DNA from: Clostridiales bacterium UBA4959
GTDB lineage: Bacteria > Bacillota > Clostridia > Oscillospirales > CAG-272
DNA: 22,828 nucleotides
Direction of reading: 5' to 3'
NCBI GenBank assembly: GCA_002397345.1
Contig: DHAH01000113.1
Span: forward strand, 5,436-28,263
The notes beneath the pieces are model-generated. The model searched no databases, was not told the origin of the DNA, and was given only the letters and a program-made list of their open reading frames with translations. Shown piece by piece: positions 1-8,050 of the stretch; positions within the stretch are counted from its first letter, which is position 1, and every line of letters begins with the position of its first letter. The translations under genes and the position numbers were made by a program.

Positions 1-153
1 ACCGGCGTGCAGAACGGCGCGGCTTCGCAGCTTTATGAGATCGAAACCGGGCGCGGAACAGCGCTTGTCCCGGTTGTGGAGGAATTCGTCAAGCGCGTTG
101 ACACAAGCGCGGGCATTTTCATCAAACCCATAGAGGGACTGCTTGAGCCGTGA
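1..153 (+). CDS. rimM: RimM, 16S rRNA processing factor (3' end only)
   Basis: This is the last 50 codons of an open frame that enters from the left edge and ends at TGA 151-153. RimM helps assemble the head of the 30S subunit by binding ribosomal protein S19. The visible part resembles the C-terminal PRC-barrel half: a strand ending LYEIETG, then the pattern ALVPVVEEFVKRVD, which matches the family's 'vlIPai.dvV..vD' segment, and finally an IKPIEGLLEP end that fits the usual 'lpGLL' tail. The next gene is trmD, and rimM-trmD is a very common bacterial order. The TGA overlaps the trmD ATG by one base, so the two are probably translationally coupled. The assignment rests on this short C-terminus plus synteny. 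Confidence 0.85.
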   Translation, partial: TGVQNGAASQLYEIETGRGTALVPVVEEFVKRVDTSAGIFIKPIEGLLEP

Positions 154-836
154 TGCGATTTGAGGTAATGACGCTCTTCCCCGAGCTTATCGAATATATT
201 ACCGGCACGTCTATCATCGGGCGGGCGCAGGTATCGGGCGCTGTCTCGATTACAGCGCACAATATCCGCGACTACAGCGCGGACAAGCACCGCCGCGTAG
301 ACGACACCCCTTATGGCGGAGGTATGGGAATGCTCATGGCGGCGCCGCCGATTGCGGCATGTCACGACGCTGTAACCGCTTCGCTGCCGCAGGAAGCTTC
401 GCGCCGCACGATCTACATGTCGCCGCAGGGCGCGACCTTAAATCAAAAAACCGCCGTCAGACTTGCGGGATATGACGCGCTTATAATTTTATGCGGCCAC
501 TATGAAGGCGTCGACGAACGTATTATCGAGGGGCTTGTCGACGAGGAGATTTCCATCGGCGATTATGTCGTAACCGGCGGCGAGATGCCGGCATGCATTT
601 TGATTGACGCTGTCGCGCGGAACGTACCCGGCGTATTGTCCGCGGAGGAATGCTACGAGCGCGAAAGCTTTTCGTCCGGACTGCTGGAATATCCGCAGTA
701 TACCCGCCCGCCGGTGTTTCGCGGCAGTGAAGTGCCGGAGGTGCTGCTTTGTGGCGATCATGCTGAAATCGAACGCTTCCGCAGGCAAAAAGCGCTGGAG
801 CGGACACGAAAAAAACGTCCCGATCTGATATTATGA
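153..836 (+). CDS. trmD: tRNA (guanine-37-N1)-methyltransferase TrmD
   Basis: TrmD methylates N1 of G37 next to the anticodon, using S-adenosylmethionine, and prevents +1 frameshifting. The 227-residue product is near the usual length and starts MRFEVMTLFPE, which is why I prefer ATG 153 over the GTG at 150. Family motifs are present: a trefoil-knot SAM site with MSPQG (89-93), CGHYEGVDER (114-123) and SIGDYVVTGGE (134-144), then Arg156 and GLLEYPQYTRP (177-187). By alignment from memory with the Haemophilus/E. coli enzyme (offset two), the residue equivalent to catalytic Asp169 is Glu171 in the segment ERESF; this is conservative and may be common in Firmicutes. The stop overlaps the murJ start as ATGA (833-836). 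Confidence 0.96.
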   Translation: MRFEVMTLFPELIEYITGTSIIGRAQVSGAVSITAHNIRDYSADKHRRVDDTPYGGGMGMLMAAPPIAACHDAVTASLPQEASRRTIYMSPQGATLNQKTAVRLAGYDALIILCGHYEGVDERIIEGLVDEEISIGDYVVTGGEMPACILIDAVARNVPGVLSAEECYERESFSSGLLEYPQYTRPPVFRGSEVPEVLLCGDHAEIERFRRQKALERTRKKRPDLIL

Positions 837-2413
837 GCAACAACAACGATAAACGCGCACGCACAGCGCTCACCGTTACGCTGATGATGGGCGCGACGGT
901 GGTTTCAAAGCTGCTCGGGATGCTGCGTTCGGTTTTTATGGCGGACTCCTACGGGACAAGCACCGCCGCAAATGCCTTTACCGCCGCGTATCGCATACCA
1001 AATAATTTTTTTGATATTTTATTCTCCGCCGCCATCGTCGGCTGTTTTATTCCGGTCTACAACTCCTTTTCCGAAGAAAAAAGCGAAGAACGCGGCGATT
1101 TTGCGCGTATATTCCTTAACTTTATTTTGCTTCTGACCGGCGCGCTGTCGATTGTCGGCGTTATCTTCGCCCGACCCATCATATCGCTCGCCGCACCCGG
1201 ACTTGGACCCGAAGCCGCCGAGCTTGCCGCGCTGCTGCTGCGCGTGTTGTTCCCGTCAATAATATTCATCGGCGCGGCGTATACGCTCGTCGGCGTAATG
1301 CAGTCAAAGGGGCGCTATCTACTGCCCGCGGCAATAAGCTCGGTTTCCAACTTTTGTGTCATATTGTATTTTATCTTTTTGAACGACAGACTGGGCGAGC
1401 GGGGCATCATCGGGCTGGGGGTCGCGTATCTGGCGGCATGGGGCGCGCAATTTCTGACGCTGGCTATACCGCTGGCTATCTCGGGCGTAAAATACCGCCC
1501 TGTGCTTGATTTTAAAAACGCCGCGTTTTTGCGCGCGTTTAAGATGCTGCCGACCATAATGGCGGGTTCGTGGCTCATTCCCGTAAGCAACCTCGCCGCG
1601 ACTTATTTCGCTTCATTTGCCGACGGCACCGGCGGCGCCGTATCGGTTTTCGATTATTCGTGGAACATATATATCATCATCGCAGGCACGCTTGTATACA
1701 GCGTATGCCAATACCTGTTTCCCCTGCTCTCCCGACGTTCGGCGGAGGGCGACAGCGGCGGGTTCGGAGCGTCAGTTTCGTCCGGACTGCTCGCGCTCAT
1801 GGCGCTGACGCTCCCGTTTATCAGCGGCGCGCTCGTCTTGAGCCGCGAGGGCGTTGCGCTTATGTACCTGCGGGGCGAATTTACACCCTCCGACGCGGAA
1901 AATGTCGCGCTGACGCTGCGCATGCTGCTCTCCGCGGTGCCCGCTTTCGCGGTGAACGAACTGTTCTCGCGCGTTTATTATTCACGGGGCGAAACAAAAC
2001 TCCCCATGCTCGCGGCGCTTGTCGGAATCACGGTTAATATCGCCTGCTCCGCCGTCACCGTGCGTGTATTCGATATGGGGCTTTACGCCGTGGCGCTGTC
2101 AAACGCGCTGGGGCAATACGCTTCCGCCGTTATACTGCTTATATGCGCCGCACGAATGCGCGTCGGAATCTTCACCCGTTCTTTCTTTTCCGATTTAATA
2201 AAAATCGTTGCAAGCGGAACCGTTTCGAGCGCGGCGATGGCGATTATCTACGTCGCGTTTATCAACCGCTTGCCGCTCAGTTTCGCGTATGAAATCGGTT
2301 TCGCCGCGAATCTGGCAGTCTGCGCGGCGGTATTTATACCGGCGGCGGCTATATACTTTATAATATTAAGATTATCGAAATTCAGTTTATTACAAAAAAG
2401 CCCCACCCCGTAG
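833..2413 (+). CDS. murJ: MurJ, lipid II flippase (MviN family)
   Basis: MurJ is a MOP-superfamily membrane protein that flips lipid II to the outer face for peptidoglycan synthesis. The 526-residue product is hydrophobic throughout and compatible with about 14 helices. The N-terminus matches the family: a first helix with SKLLGMLRSVFMADSYG (25-41), then the conserved RIPNNFFDILFSAAIVGCFIPV block (54-75, shown here in parts), equivalent to 'RlPN..r.lf.eGa....fiPv'. It starts at ATG 833, overlapping trmD's TGA by three bases. The end is odd: the last codons read KSPTP and the TAG stop (2411-2413) lies inside a GTAGGG repeat, so the natural C-terminus may have been altered by insertion of that element. 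It is followed by a surface-polymer ligase-like gene, so the run is envelope-oriented. Confidence 0.93.
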   Translation: MSNNNDKRARTALTVTLMMGATVVSKLLGMLRSVFMADSYGTSTAANAFTAAYRIPNNFFDILFSAAIVGCFIPVYNSFSEEKSEERGDFARIFLNFILLLTGALSIVGVIFARPIISLAAPGLGPEAAELAALLLRVLFPSIIFIGAAYTLVGVMQSKGRYLLPAAISSVSNFCVILYFIFLNDRLGERGIIGLGVAYLAAWGAQFLTLAIPLAISGVKYRPVLDFKNAAFLRAFKMLPTIMAGSWLIPVSNLAATYFASFADGTGGAVSVFDYSWNIYIIIAGTLVYSVCQYLFPLLSRRSAEGDSGGFGASVSSGLLALMALTLPFISGALVLSREGVALMYLRGEFTPSDAENVALTLRMLLSAVPAFAVNELFSRVYYSRGETKLPMLAALVGITVNIACSAVTVRVFDMGLYAVALSNALGQYASAVILLICAARMRVGIFTRSFFSDLIKIVASGTVSSAAMAIIYVAFINRLPLSFAYEIGFAANLAVCAAVFIPAAAIYFIILRLSKFSLLQKSPTP

Positions 2414-2462
2414 GGTCGGGGCCTCCCCGCCGAAACCGCCGCGGGAAACGCGGGCAACCACC
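2410..2462 (+). repeat. Family A GC-rich stop-codon-associated repeat (copy A1)
   Basis: The unit begins GTAGGGTCGGGG with an immediate complementary arm CCTCCCCG, then continues through CGCGGGCAACCACC. It resembles copy A2 read on the minus strand from 10895 (GTAGGGGCGGTGCCTGCC, later CGAACCACCC). The TAG stop of murJ is bases 2-4 of the repeat. There is no T-run, so it is not an intrinsic terminator, and it lies between two genes on the same strand with the next ribosome site right behind it. Confidence 0.6.
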
Positions 2463-2490
2463 ATCCAACCTAATGGAAAGGGCGTTTTAA

Positions 2491-4392
2491 TTGCAAAATA
2501 ACAAACTGCGGGGCAGTGTAATTCTCTCCGCGCTCGACAGATTCTCCGACGCCGTTTACAGCGCCATGTCACGCAGCGTTATCGGAGCAGCGCTGACCAG
2601 ATACGGCAAAGACGCCGACGCGCCGAGCCGCAGCTTTGCCTCGCTTGTCAGCGAGCGCATGGGGCTGACGCGCAATATCACCATACCAGCGAAACGCGGC
2701 ATAGGCGCCGCCGCCGAAAACAGCTTCGTTATACAATCCGTGAAGCGGCTGGCGCGCTTCCTGCTGCGCGTTTCGGTGCAGGTCTATGGCATAGGGCTGT
2801 TCTCGGCGGGCATGTATACGGCTATAATGTTTCTCATCAGCCGTTTCGCGCTGAACAATACGGCTGCGGATTTGCTGAGCCTTTTCATCGGCGCCGCCGC
2901 CGCGATCCTCTCGGTTCCGCTGATGTTTTCGCAGCAGCCGCTGGGCGAGGCGATCTGCGCCGGACAATTATCGTCGTTTATATTTGTCACAATACTTGGT
3001 TTCAGACCCGAAAATATAGCGACCGGCTCACGCGCAGCCGGGAAATCCACCGCCGCGTTTGTCACCGGCATGCTCATCGGGCTTTCGACATACATCGTGC
3101 CGCCGTTTTATATCATAATCGGGATAGTCGGCATTATCGCCGCGTATTTGCTGCTTTCCATGCCGGAGATCGGCGTACTTGCGCTCCTTGCCGCCCTTCC
3201 GTTTTTGCCTACGATGGCAATCGCCGGGCTTGTTGTCGTCACCGCCGTGTGTTATCTGCTAAAGCTGATCCGCGGCAAACGCACGCTGCGATTTGAGCTG
3301 CTCGACGTGGCTGTGCTTATATTCATGGCATTCACGCTGTGCGGCGGCGTATTCTCCATAAGCCGCGCGCTGAGCCTGAAACCCGCGCTGCTTTATGCAT
3401 GCTTCATTATCGGATATTTTTTAGTGGTCAATTTGATCCGCACGCCTGAGTGGGCGAATCGCTGTATAGCGGCGGTAATGTTCTCGGCGTTTATAGTATC
3501 CGCCATAGGCATATATGAAAACTTCTTCGGACAGCTTGACCTTAAGTGGATCGACAAAGAAATGTTCGAGAATATCGAGGGGCGCGTCGTTTCAACCTTT
3601 GCCAACCCCAACGTACTCGCGGAATATCTGATTTTGACTCTGCCGTTTGCGCTTGCCGCTTTCTTAGCCGCGAAAAAGTCGCATTCGCGGTTTGGCGCGC
3701 TCATACTGCTCGGCGCTTCCGCGCTCTGTCTGGTTTTCACATGGTCGAGGGGCGCCTGGCTGGGACTTATGTTCGCGCTGCTCATCTTTTTCCTCATCTA
3801 CAGCCGCCGGACTGTCACGGTGCTATGCTTCGGACTGCTCGCGCTCCCGTTCTTGCCCCTCATACTGCCCGCCAATATCGTGGAGCGCTTCTCGAGCATA
3901 GGCAACATGGCGGACACCTCCACCGCATATCGTGTGCATATCTGGATGGGCTCGCTTGATATGGCGCGCGACTGTATACTCTCGGGGCTTGGTTCGGGCA
4001 TGGGTGTTTTCTCCGCTGTTTATCCGCAGTATTCGCTGGGCGGCATCGAAGCGGCGCCCCACAGCCACAATCTGTATCTCCAGCTTGCTATCGAGCTTGG
4101 CATCTTCGGACTGCTTTCTTTCCTCGTTATCATCATAATCTTCGCACAATCCGCGCTGACTTATTGCAGCCGCCCCCGAACAGACGGCGTTACGCAGTCA
4201 AATGATGCGTCGCGTCTGTTTATAGCCGCCGGACTGTGCGGCATCTTGGCGTTCCTTATTCAGGGCATGACCGATTATGTATGGTATAACTACCGGCTTT
4301 ACGCCATGTTCTGGCTCATACTGGCGTTGACCTCCGCCGTCGCGCGCTGCTCGGCGCCGCTTCAAACGCAGGGCGACGAATTTTTACACTGA
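2491..4392 (+). CDS. O-antigen ligase / polysaccharide polymerase-like membrane protein (Wzy_C)
   Basis: This 633-residue polytopic membrane protein probably transfers or polymerises a lipid-linked surface glycan outside the membrane; the substrate cannot be told from sequence. The C-terminal half carries Wzy_C hallmarks: FANPNVLAEYL (around 370-379), TWSRGAWLGL (417-426) and PHSHNLYLQLAIELG (523-537), with His524/His526 in the region that holds the essential His of O-antigen ligases. About 90 N-terminal residues are hydrophilic and lack membrane segments, an extension compared with minimal ligases. Two or more hydrophobic stretches precede the core, giving roughly 12 helices overall. The start is TTG 2491; a GGAAAGG ribosome site lies nine bases upstream and no better in-frame ATG retains the N-terminal extension. 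It follows murJ, separated only by repeat A1, and precedes two DUF4330-like anchors. Confidence 0.82.
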   Translation: MQNNKLRGSVILSALDRFSDAVYSAMSRSVIGAALTRYGKDADAPSRSFASLVSERMGLTRNITIPAKRGIGAAAENSFVIQSVKRLARFLLRVSVQVYGIGLFSAGMYTAIMFLISRFALNNTAADLLSLFIGAAAAILSVPLMFSQQPLGEAICAGQLSSFIFVTILGFRPENIATGSRAAGKSTAAFVTGMLIGLSTYIVPPFYIIIGIVGIIAAYLLLSMPEIGVLALLAALPFLPTMAIAGLVVVTAVCYLLKLIRGKRTLRFELLDVAVLIFMAFTLCGGVFSISRALSLKPALLYACFIIGYFLVVNLIRTPEWANRCIAAVMFSAFIVSAIGIYENFFGQLDLKWIDKEMFENIEGRVVSTFANPNVLAEYLILTLPFALAAFLAAKKSHSRFGALILLGASALCLVFTWSRGAWLGLMFALLIFFLIYSRRTVTVLCFGLLALPFLPLILPANIVERFSSIGNMADTSTAYRVHIWMGSLDMARDCILSGLGSGMGVFSAVYPQYSLGGIEAAPHSHNLYLQLAIELGIFGLLSFLVIIIIFAQSALTYCSRPRTDGVTQSNDASRLFIAAGLCGILAFLIQGMTDYVWYNYRLYAMFWLILALTSAVARCSAPLQTQGDEFLH

Positions 4393-4454
4393 CCGAAAGG
4401 ATATAGTTAGAGAACACAATTTATTGCTTTCTATAAAAAAGGATGTTCGTAAAT

Positions 4455-4958
4455 ATGAACCAAAAAAATTCAGCAAAAAAGCCCTTCCGGTTTAATATCA
4501 TCGATGCGCTGTTTTTGCTTGTCATCATCGCAGCGTCCGCCGCGCTTGTGTATATTTTATTCTTCCGGGGCGCCGGAGTTGCCCGCCCCTCTGCCGGGAC
4601 CGACATCGAATATAAAGTCGAGCTGCGTAGGGTACGCGAAGAGTTAAAAGGCAAGATAAACGTCGGAGATAAGGTTATCGACGCCTCAAAACTCTACACG
4701 ATCGGCGAGGTAACCGACGTAAGATATAAAACCTCCGTTTACACAGGCGTGAATAAAGCGGACGGCGTCCTCGTCTACAGCGACTATGTCGGACTGATAA
4801 ATATCACCGTCACAATTAAAGCGAACGCCAATACCTCCACCGGCTATTATCTTATAGACAACGCGTTCAAGATAAGCGTCGGCACTTATGTAAACATCCG
4901 GGTACCGAACTACACCGGATCAGGTTTTTGCACTTTAATAAAAGAGGTTACAGCATGA
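4455..4958 (+). CDS. DUF4330-like membrane-anchored protein (first of pair)
   Basis: The 167-residue product has a short basic N-terminus, then one transmembrane helix starting at the motif FNIIDALFLLVIIAASA, and a roughly 130-residue extracytoplasmic domain rich in beta-strand-like Val/Ile/Thr segments (KINVGDKVIDA; YTIGEVTDVRYK). The 'FNI(I/V)D' helix start followed by such a domain is how I recognise DUF4330; function is unknown. I place the start at ATG 4455 because AAAAGGA ends about 12 bases upstream, whereas ATG 4443 directly abuts that site; using 4443 would add four residues. The neighbour at 5011 shares the helix signature and size, suggesting tandem duplication and a two-component assembly. 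Placement after a Wzy/ligase-like gene suggests surface polymer export, by inference only. Confidence 0.7.
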   Translation: MNQKNSAKKPFRFNIIDALFLLVIIAASAALVYILFFRGAGVARPSAGTDIEYKVELRRVREELKGKINVGDKVIDASKLYTIGEVTDVRYKTSVYTGVNKADGVLVYSDYVGLINITVTIKANANTSTGYYLIDNAFKISVGTYVNIRVPNYTGSGFCTLIKEVTA

Positions 4959-5008
4959 GCTGCGTAAGTTTTACTACGGCTTTTTATAAAGAAGGAGCGT
5001 TGTCATAA
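4955..5008 (+). other. Possible 17-codon bridging mini-ORF between the DUF4330 genes
   Basis: ATG 4955 overlaps the TGA stop of the upstream gene as ATGA. The frame reads MSCVSFTTAFYKEGALS and ends at TAA 5006-5008, two bases before the ATG of the next gene at 5011. The ribosome site GAAGGAG of the downstream gene lies inside this frame. The geometry would let terminating ribosomes be handed from one DUF4330 gene to the next. It may equally be chance; there is no independent evidence of translation. Confidence 0.25.
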
Positions 5009-5010
5009 AT

Positions 5011-5502
5011 ATGGGCGCAAAAAACAAAAAACGTTTTAACATCGTCGATTTTTTCATTATCGCTGCTGTGCTTGCGTGTATATTCGGCGCGATGCTGCGT
5101 TATAAACTGATTGATAAATTAAATGTGGGAGCCCCAAAGGACACGGTCGAGATTTCATTTTATATCCATGACGTTTCCGAATTTTCCGCGAACGCGCTTA
5201 TACCCGGCGACGAAGTCAAAAACGGCGGCGTCACACTGGGCAAGCTGGGTAATATCGAAGCCGGCAAGGCGGAGTATTACATCGAAAATCTCAAAGGCGA
5301 GCTGGAACTGACCTATGACGAGACGCGGTGTGACATCCGCGGCACGATAACAGGTTCCGGCACGATGACAGACGACGGTTTTATGCTTAATAACAACACC
5401 TATATCGCGGCGGGCAAGGAGATGCTGATCAGCACGAAAAATATAAATGTAAATATCCTTGTCACCGATCTTGAGGTAACAACCGAAAAATCTGATAAAT
5501 AA
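5011..5502 (+). CDS. DUF4330-like membrane-anchored protein (second of pair)
   Basis: The 163-residue product starts with a basic patch (MGAKNKKR), then FNIVDFFIIAAVLACIFGA as a single transmembrane anchor, followed by an outside domain with EISFYIHDVSEFSANALIPG, which resembles the secondary-structure pattern of its neighbour. The FNIVD helix start is shared with the upstream gene (FNIID), supporting a duplicated DUF4330 pair. The ATG at 5011 is preceded by GAAGGAG (4991-4997), about 13 bases away, rather long. No cofactor or catalytic motif is visible. It is probably last in the rimM-to-DUF4330 run: beyond it the sequence becomes very AT-rich and the HPr promoter begins. I see only a weak AT-only stem at about 5510-5540, not a convincing terminator. 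Confidence 0.68.
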   Translation: MGAKNKKRFNIVDFFIIAAVLACIFGAMLRYKLIDKLNVGAPKDTVEISFYIHDVSEFSANALIPGDEVKNGGVTLGKLGNIEAGKAEYYIENLKGELELTYDETRCDIRGTITGSGTMTDDGFMLNNNTYIAAGKEMLISTKNINVNILVTDLEVTTEKSDK

Positions 5503-5546
5503 ATATTATAAAATTAATTTTTATTTAAAAATTATATTTTACCCCC

Positions 5547-5575
5547 TTGATTTTAACACCGCTGTTTGATATAAT
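5547..5575 (+). promoter_or_regulatory. Sigma-A-type promoter for ptsH
   Basis: TTGATT at 5547-5552 and a perfect TATAAT at 5570-5575 are separated by 17 bases. The start codon of HPr is 64 bases beyond the -10, leaving a leader of roughly 55 bases. Confidence 0.72.
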
Positions 5576-5639
5576 AAAAGCATGTGTTAAATATGGATGG
5601 AATGTTGCAAACTATATAACGGAATGGAGCTGTTACCCG

Positions 5640-5903
5640 ATGATTTCGAGGAATGTAATAATACAAAACAGCGTGGGACTGCACGCCCGCCCCGCTACTT
5701 TCTTCATACAAAAAGCAAATTCATATAAAAGTTCAATCTGGGTTGAAAAAGAAGATCGCCGTGTCAACGCAAAAAGCTTACTCGGCGTTTTATCGCTGGG
5801 TATCGTAAAAGGCATGTCGATAACGCTCATCGCCGACGGAACAGACGAAACCGAGGCGCTTGACGGTCTTTGCGAACTTATAGACACGGGACTTGTCGAC
5901 TAA
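5640..5903 (+). CDS. ptsH: HPr phosphocarrier protein
   Basis: The 87-residue product is HPr, which passes phosphate from enzyme I to sugar-specific PTS enzymes and, in Firmicutes, acts with CcpA in catabolite repression when phosphorylated on a serine. Both sites are present in standard register: His15 in VGLHARPA and Ser46 in NAKSLLGVLSLGI. The regulatory serine implies HPr-kinase control elsewhere in the genome. I start it at ATG 5640, with GGAATGGAG about ten bases upstream, because this gives the correct family N-terminus; the open frame extends further upstream through the promoter but that part is not coding. There is no ptsI alongside. The gene is monocistronic, with its own promoter and a terminator directly after it. 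Confidence 0.95.
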   Translation: MISRNVIIQNSVGLHARPATFFIQKANSYKSSIWVEKEDRRVNAKSLLGVLSLGIVKGMSITLIADGTDETEALDGLCELIDTGLVD

Positions 5904-5928
5904 ATTTATAAATATGAATATAAAAACG

Positions 5929-5970
5929 GCAGACATTACCCCCGAGGACTTTGTCTGCTTTGTTTTATTT
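5929..5970 (+). terminator. Intrinsic terminator after ptsH
   Basis: A perfect 7-bp stem, GCAGACA (5929-5935) with TGTCTGC (5952-5958), with a 16-base loop, is followed by TTTGTTTTATTT. It lies 26 bases after the HPr stop. Confidence 0.7.
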
Positions 5971-6029
5971 AAAACAGCAGGTGCAAGCCCCCGCCCTACT
6001 TACAATACTAAAATTCGACAGTCAATAAA

Positions 6030-6078
6030 AAAAATCCGCGTCAAAACCCATATGCTTAAGCTTGTGGCGCGGATTTTT
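6030..6078. terminator. Bidirectional hairpin terminator upstream of uvrC
   Basis: AAAAATCCGCG (6030-6040) pairs perfectly with CGCGGATTTTT (6068-6078) around a 27-base loop that holds a smaller AAGCTT-centred fold. The A-run on the left and T-run on the right give termination signals on both strands. Both flanking genes run rightward, so it probably insulates uvrC from upstream transcription. Confidence 0.6.
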
Positions 6079-6125
6079 ACCGAGGTTATAATCGGATTTA
6101 AGTATAGATTATAAATTATATACTT

Positions 6126-7952
6126 ATGAATTTTTCTCCCCAAATCGATTATCTGCGTGAAAAAGCCGCCGGACTGCCTTTTTCGTCCGGCGTTTATATT
6201 ATGCGCGATAAAAACGGGCGCGTTATTTATGTGGGTAAGTCGAAAGTGCTGCGCCAGCGCGTCAGTCAATATTTCCACGAGCGCGGCTGGCATGACGTCA
6301 AGACCGGCAAAATGGCGGAATCGGTCTACGACTTCGATTATATGCTCACCGACAACAACATGGAAGCGCTGACGCTTGAAAACCGGCTCATCAAGCTTCA
6401 CAAACCCAAATATAACATAAAACTCAAGGACGATAAAAGTTATCCATACATCAAGCTGACAATAAACGACACCTATCCCCGTCTGTACATTGTGCGGCGC
6501 AGGCTTGCCGACAACGCCAAATATTTCGGCCCTTATTCGGGTATCAGCGCCGCCTTTACGATCACCGACACACTGCAAAAGGCGTTCCGCATACCTTCCT
6601 GTAAAAAAGAGTTCCCCCGTGATATCGGCAAAGGGCGACCCTGCCTGAACCGTCAGCTCGGCAAGTGCGATGCGCTGTGTGTCGGAGAGATGTCCCCCGA
6701 GGAATACCGCAAAAAGTTCACCGATATAATCGCCTTTCTGCGCGGTTCATACGGCGATGTAAAAAAGTCGCTGACCGAACAGATGCAATACGCGGCTGAA
6801 AACCTTATGTTTGAGGCAGCCGCCCTCTACCGCGACCGCATTAATGCCCTCGACCGCATCTGGCAAAAACAGAAGGTGGTAGGATCGCCCGATGTGGAGC
6901 AGGATATCATCGCGCTGTATACCTCCGAGCTATGCTCGTGTGTGACGGTGTTTTATGTCCGCTGCGGCAGCGTTGTGGACAGCGAAAGCTTCACTTTCCC
7001 GCCCGAGCAGGTCTGCGACGGCGACAGCATCTCGGCGTTTTTATGCGATCTCTATTTAAAACGCGAATACATCCCGCGCGAGATACTGTTCGGCTTCAGA
7101 TTGGAAGAAGAAAACGAAAGCGCGTTCTCCGACTTCTGCTCCGACCGCGCGGGCTATCGCGTGAAAGTACGTTTCCCCGAGCGCGGCGAGTCGCGCAAGC
7201 TGTGCGATATGGTTTATGAAAACGCCAAATTGCATGCCGAGCAGTATATAGCGCAGTCGGAGCGCGACAACCGCACGCTGGTGAAGCTGGCGTCGATGCT
7301 GGGGCTGGAGGTCGTGCCCGAGCGTATCGAAGCGTTTGATATTTCCAACTACGGTTCGGACAACATCACCGCCGGCATGGTCGTGACCGACGGCGTGAAG
7401 TTTAAGAAAAGCGCCTACCGCACATATAAAATAAATTCCACTGACACGCCCGACGACTATGCGTCGATGGCGGAGGCGGTGCGCCGACGAATGGGTCACA
7501 CCTCCGACGGTCTGCCCGACCTCATCCTGCTCGATGGCGGCAAGGGGCATGTATCAACAATACGAAAACTTCTTGCCGAGTTGGACATAAACATCCCGGT
7601 GTTCGGCATGGTCAAGGACGATTTTCACAAGACGCGCGCGCTCACCTCTGACGAAGAAGAAATTTCAATCGCGCGCGAGCAGGCGGTTTTCACGTTCATC
7701 TATAAATTGCAGGAGGAAGTCCACCGTTTCACAATCGGACGCATGAAAGAAGCGAAGTCGCGCTCGATGCGGCGCTCGTCACTGGAGGACATTTCCGGCA
7801 TAGGTCCGGTCAAGGCAAAAGCGCTGCTCTCGAAGTTCGGCACACTTGCGAACGTAAAGTCGGCGACAGTCGAACAGTTATCGGAAGTGAAGCTGCTTTC
7901 AACCGCCGACGCGGAACGTGTTTACAACCATTTTCACAAAACAGCGGAATAA
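6126..7952 (+). CDS. uvrC: Excinuclease ABC subunit C (UvrC)
   Basis: UvrC makes the two incisions flanking bulky DNA lesions in nucleotide excision repair. The 608-residue product has every expected domain: an N-terminal GIY-YIG nuclease (GVYIM at 22-26, VIYVGKSK at 33-40, with Arg43/Arg45 following); four cysteines, Cys159, 173, 181 and 185, matching the reported UvrC iron-sulfur site; a UVR helix pair near 215-240; an RNase H-like nuclease with FDISNYG, LILLDGGKG and EVHRFTI supplying Asp/Asp/His; and C-terminal helix-hairpin-helix motifs (EDISGIGPVKAKALL). It begins at ATG 6126 with no Shine-Dalgarno sequence; TATAAA at 6110-6115 sits at the distance expected for a leaderless start, which is only a suggestion. 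The gene stands alone. Confidence 0.96.
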   Translation: MNFSPQIDYLREKAAGLPFSSGVYIMRDKNGRVIYVGKSKVLRQRVSQYFHERGWHDVKTGKMAESVYDFDYMLTDNNMEALTLENRLIKLHKPKYNIKLKDDKSYPYIKLTINDTYPRLYIVRRRLADNAKYFGPYSGISAAFTITDTLQKAFRIPSCKKEFPRDIGKGRPCLNRQLGKCDALCVGEMSPEEYRKKFTDIIAFLRGSYGDVKKSLTEQMQYAAENLMFEAAALYRDRINALDRIWQKQKVVGSPDVEQDIIALYTSELCSCVTVFYVRCGSVVDSESFTFPPEQVCDGDSISAFLCDLYLKREYIPREILFGFRLEEENESAFSDFCSDRAGYRVKVRFPERGESRKLCDMVYENAKLHAEQYIAQSERDNRTLVKLASMLGLEVVPERIEAFDISNYGSDNITAGMVVTDGVKFKKSAYRTYKINSTDTPDDYASMAEAVRRRMGHTSDGLPDLILLDGGKGHVSTIRKLLAELDINIPVFGMVKDDFHKTRALTSDEEEISIAREQAVFTFIYKLQEEVHRFTIGRMKEAKSRSMRRSSLEDISGIGPVKAKALLSKFGTLANVKSATVEQLSEVKLLSTADAERVYNHFHKTAE

Positions 7953-8050
7953 CCGAGTCGTAATATTATTTATCATAGGTAAACAATGTTTCGTCAACAT
8001 GTTCGTACTTAATTTAATGTTTAAGATGGTTGGATGCACCTTTAAAAAGT

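Noticed and set aside
5503..5546. AT-only inverted repeat as terminator of the DUF4330 run
   Set aside because: The stem has no GC pairs and would be unstable; not called.
5547..5639. Upstream extension of HPr
   Set aside because: It would place the promoter inside the gene and give a non-family N-terminus; ATG 5640 puts His15 and Ser46 in exact register.
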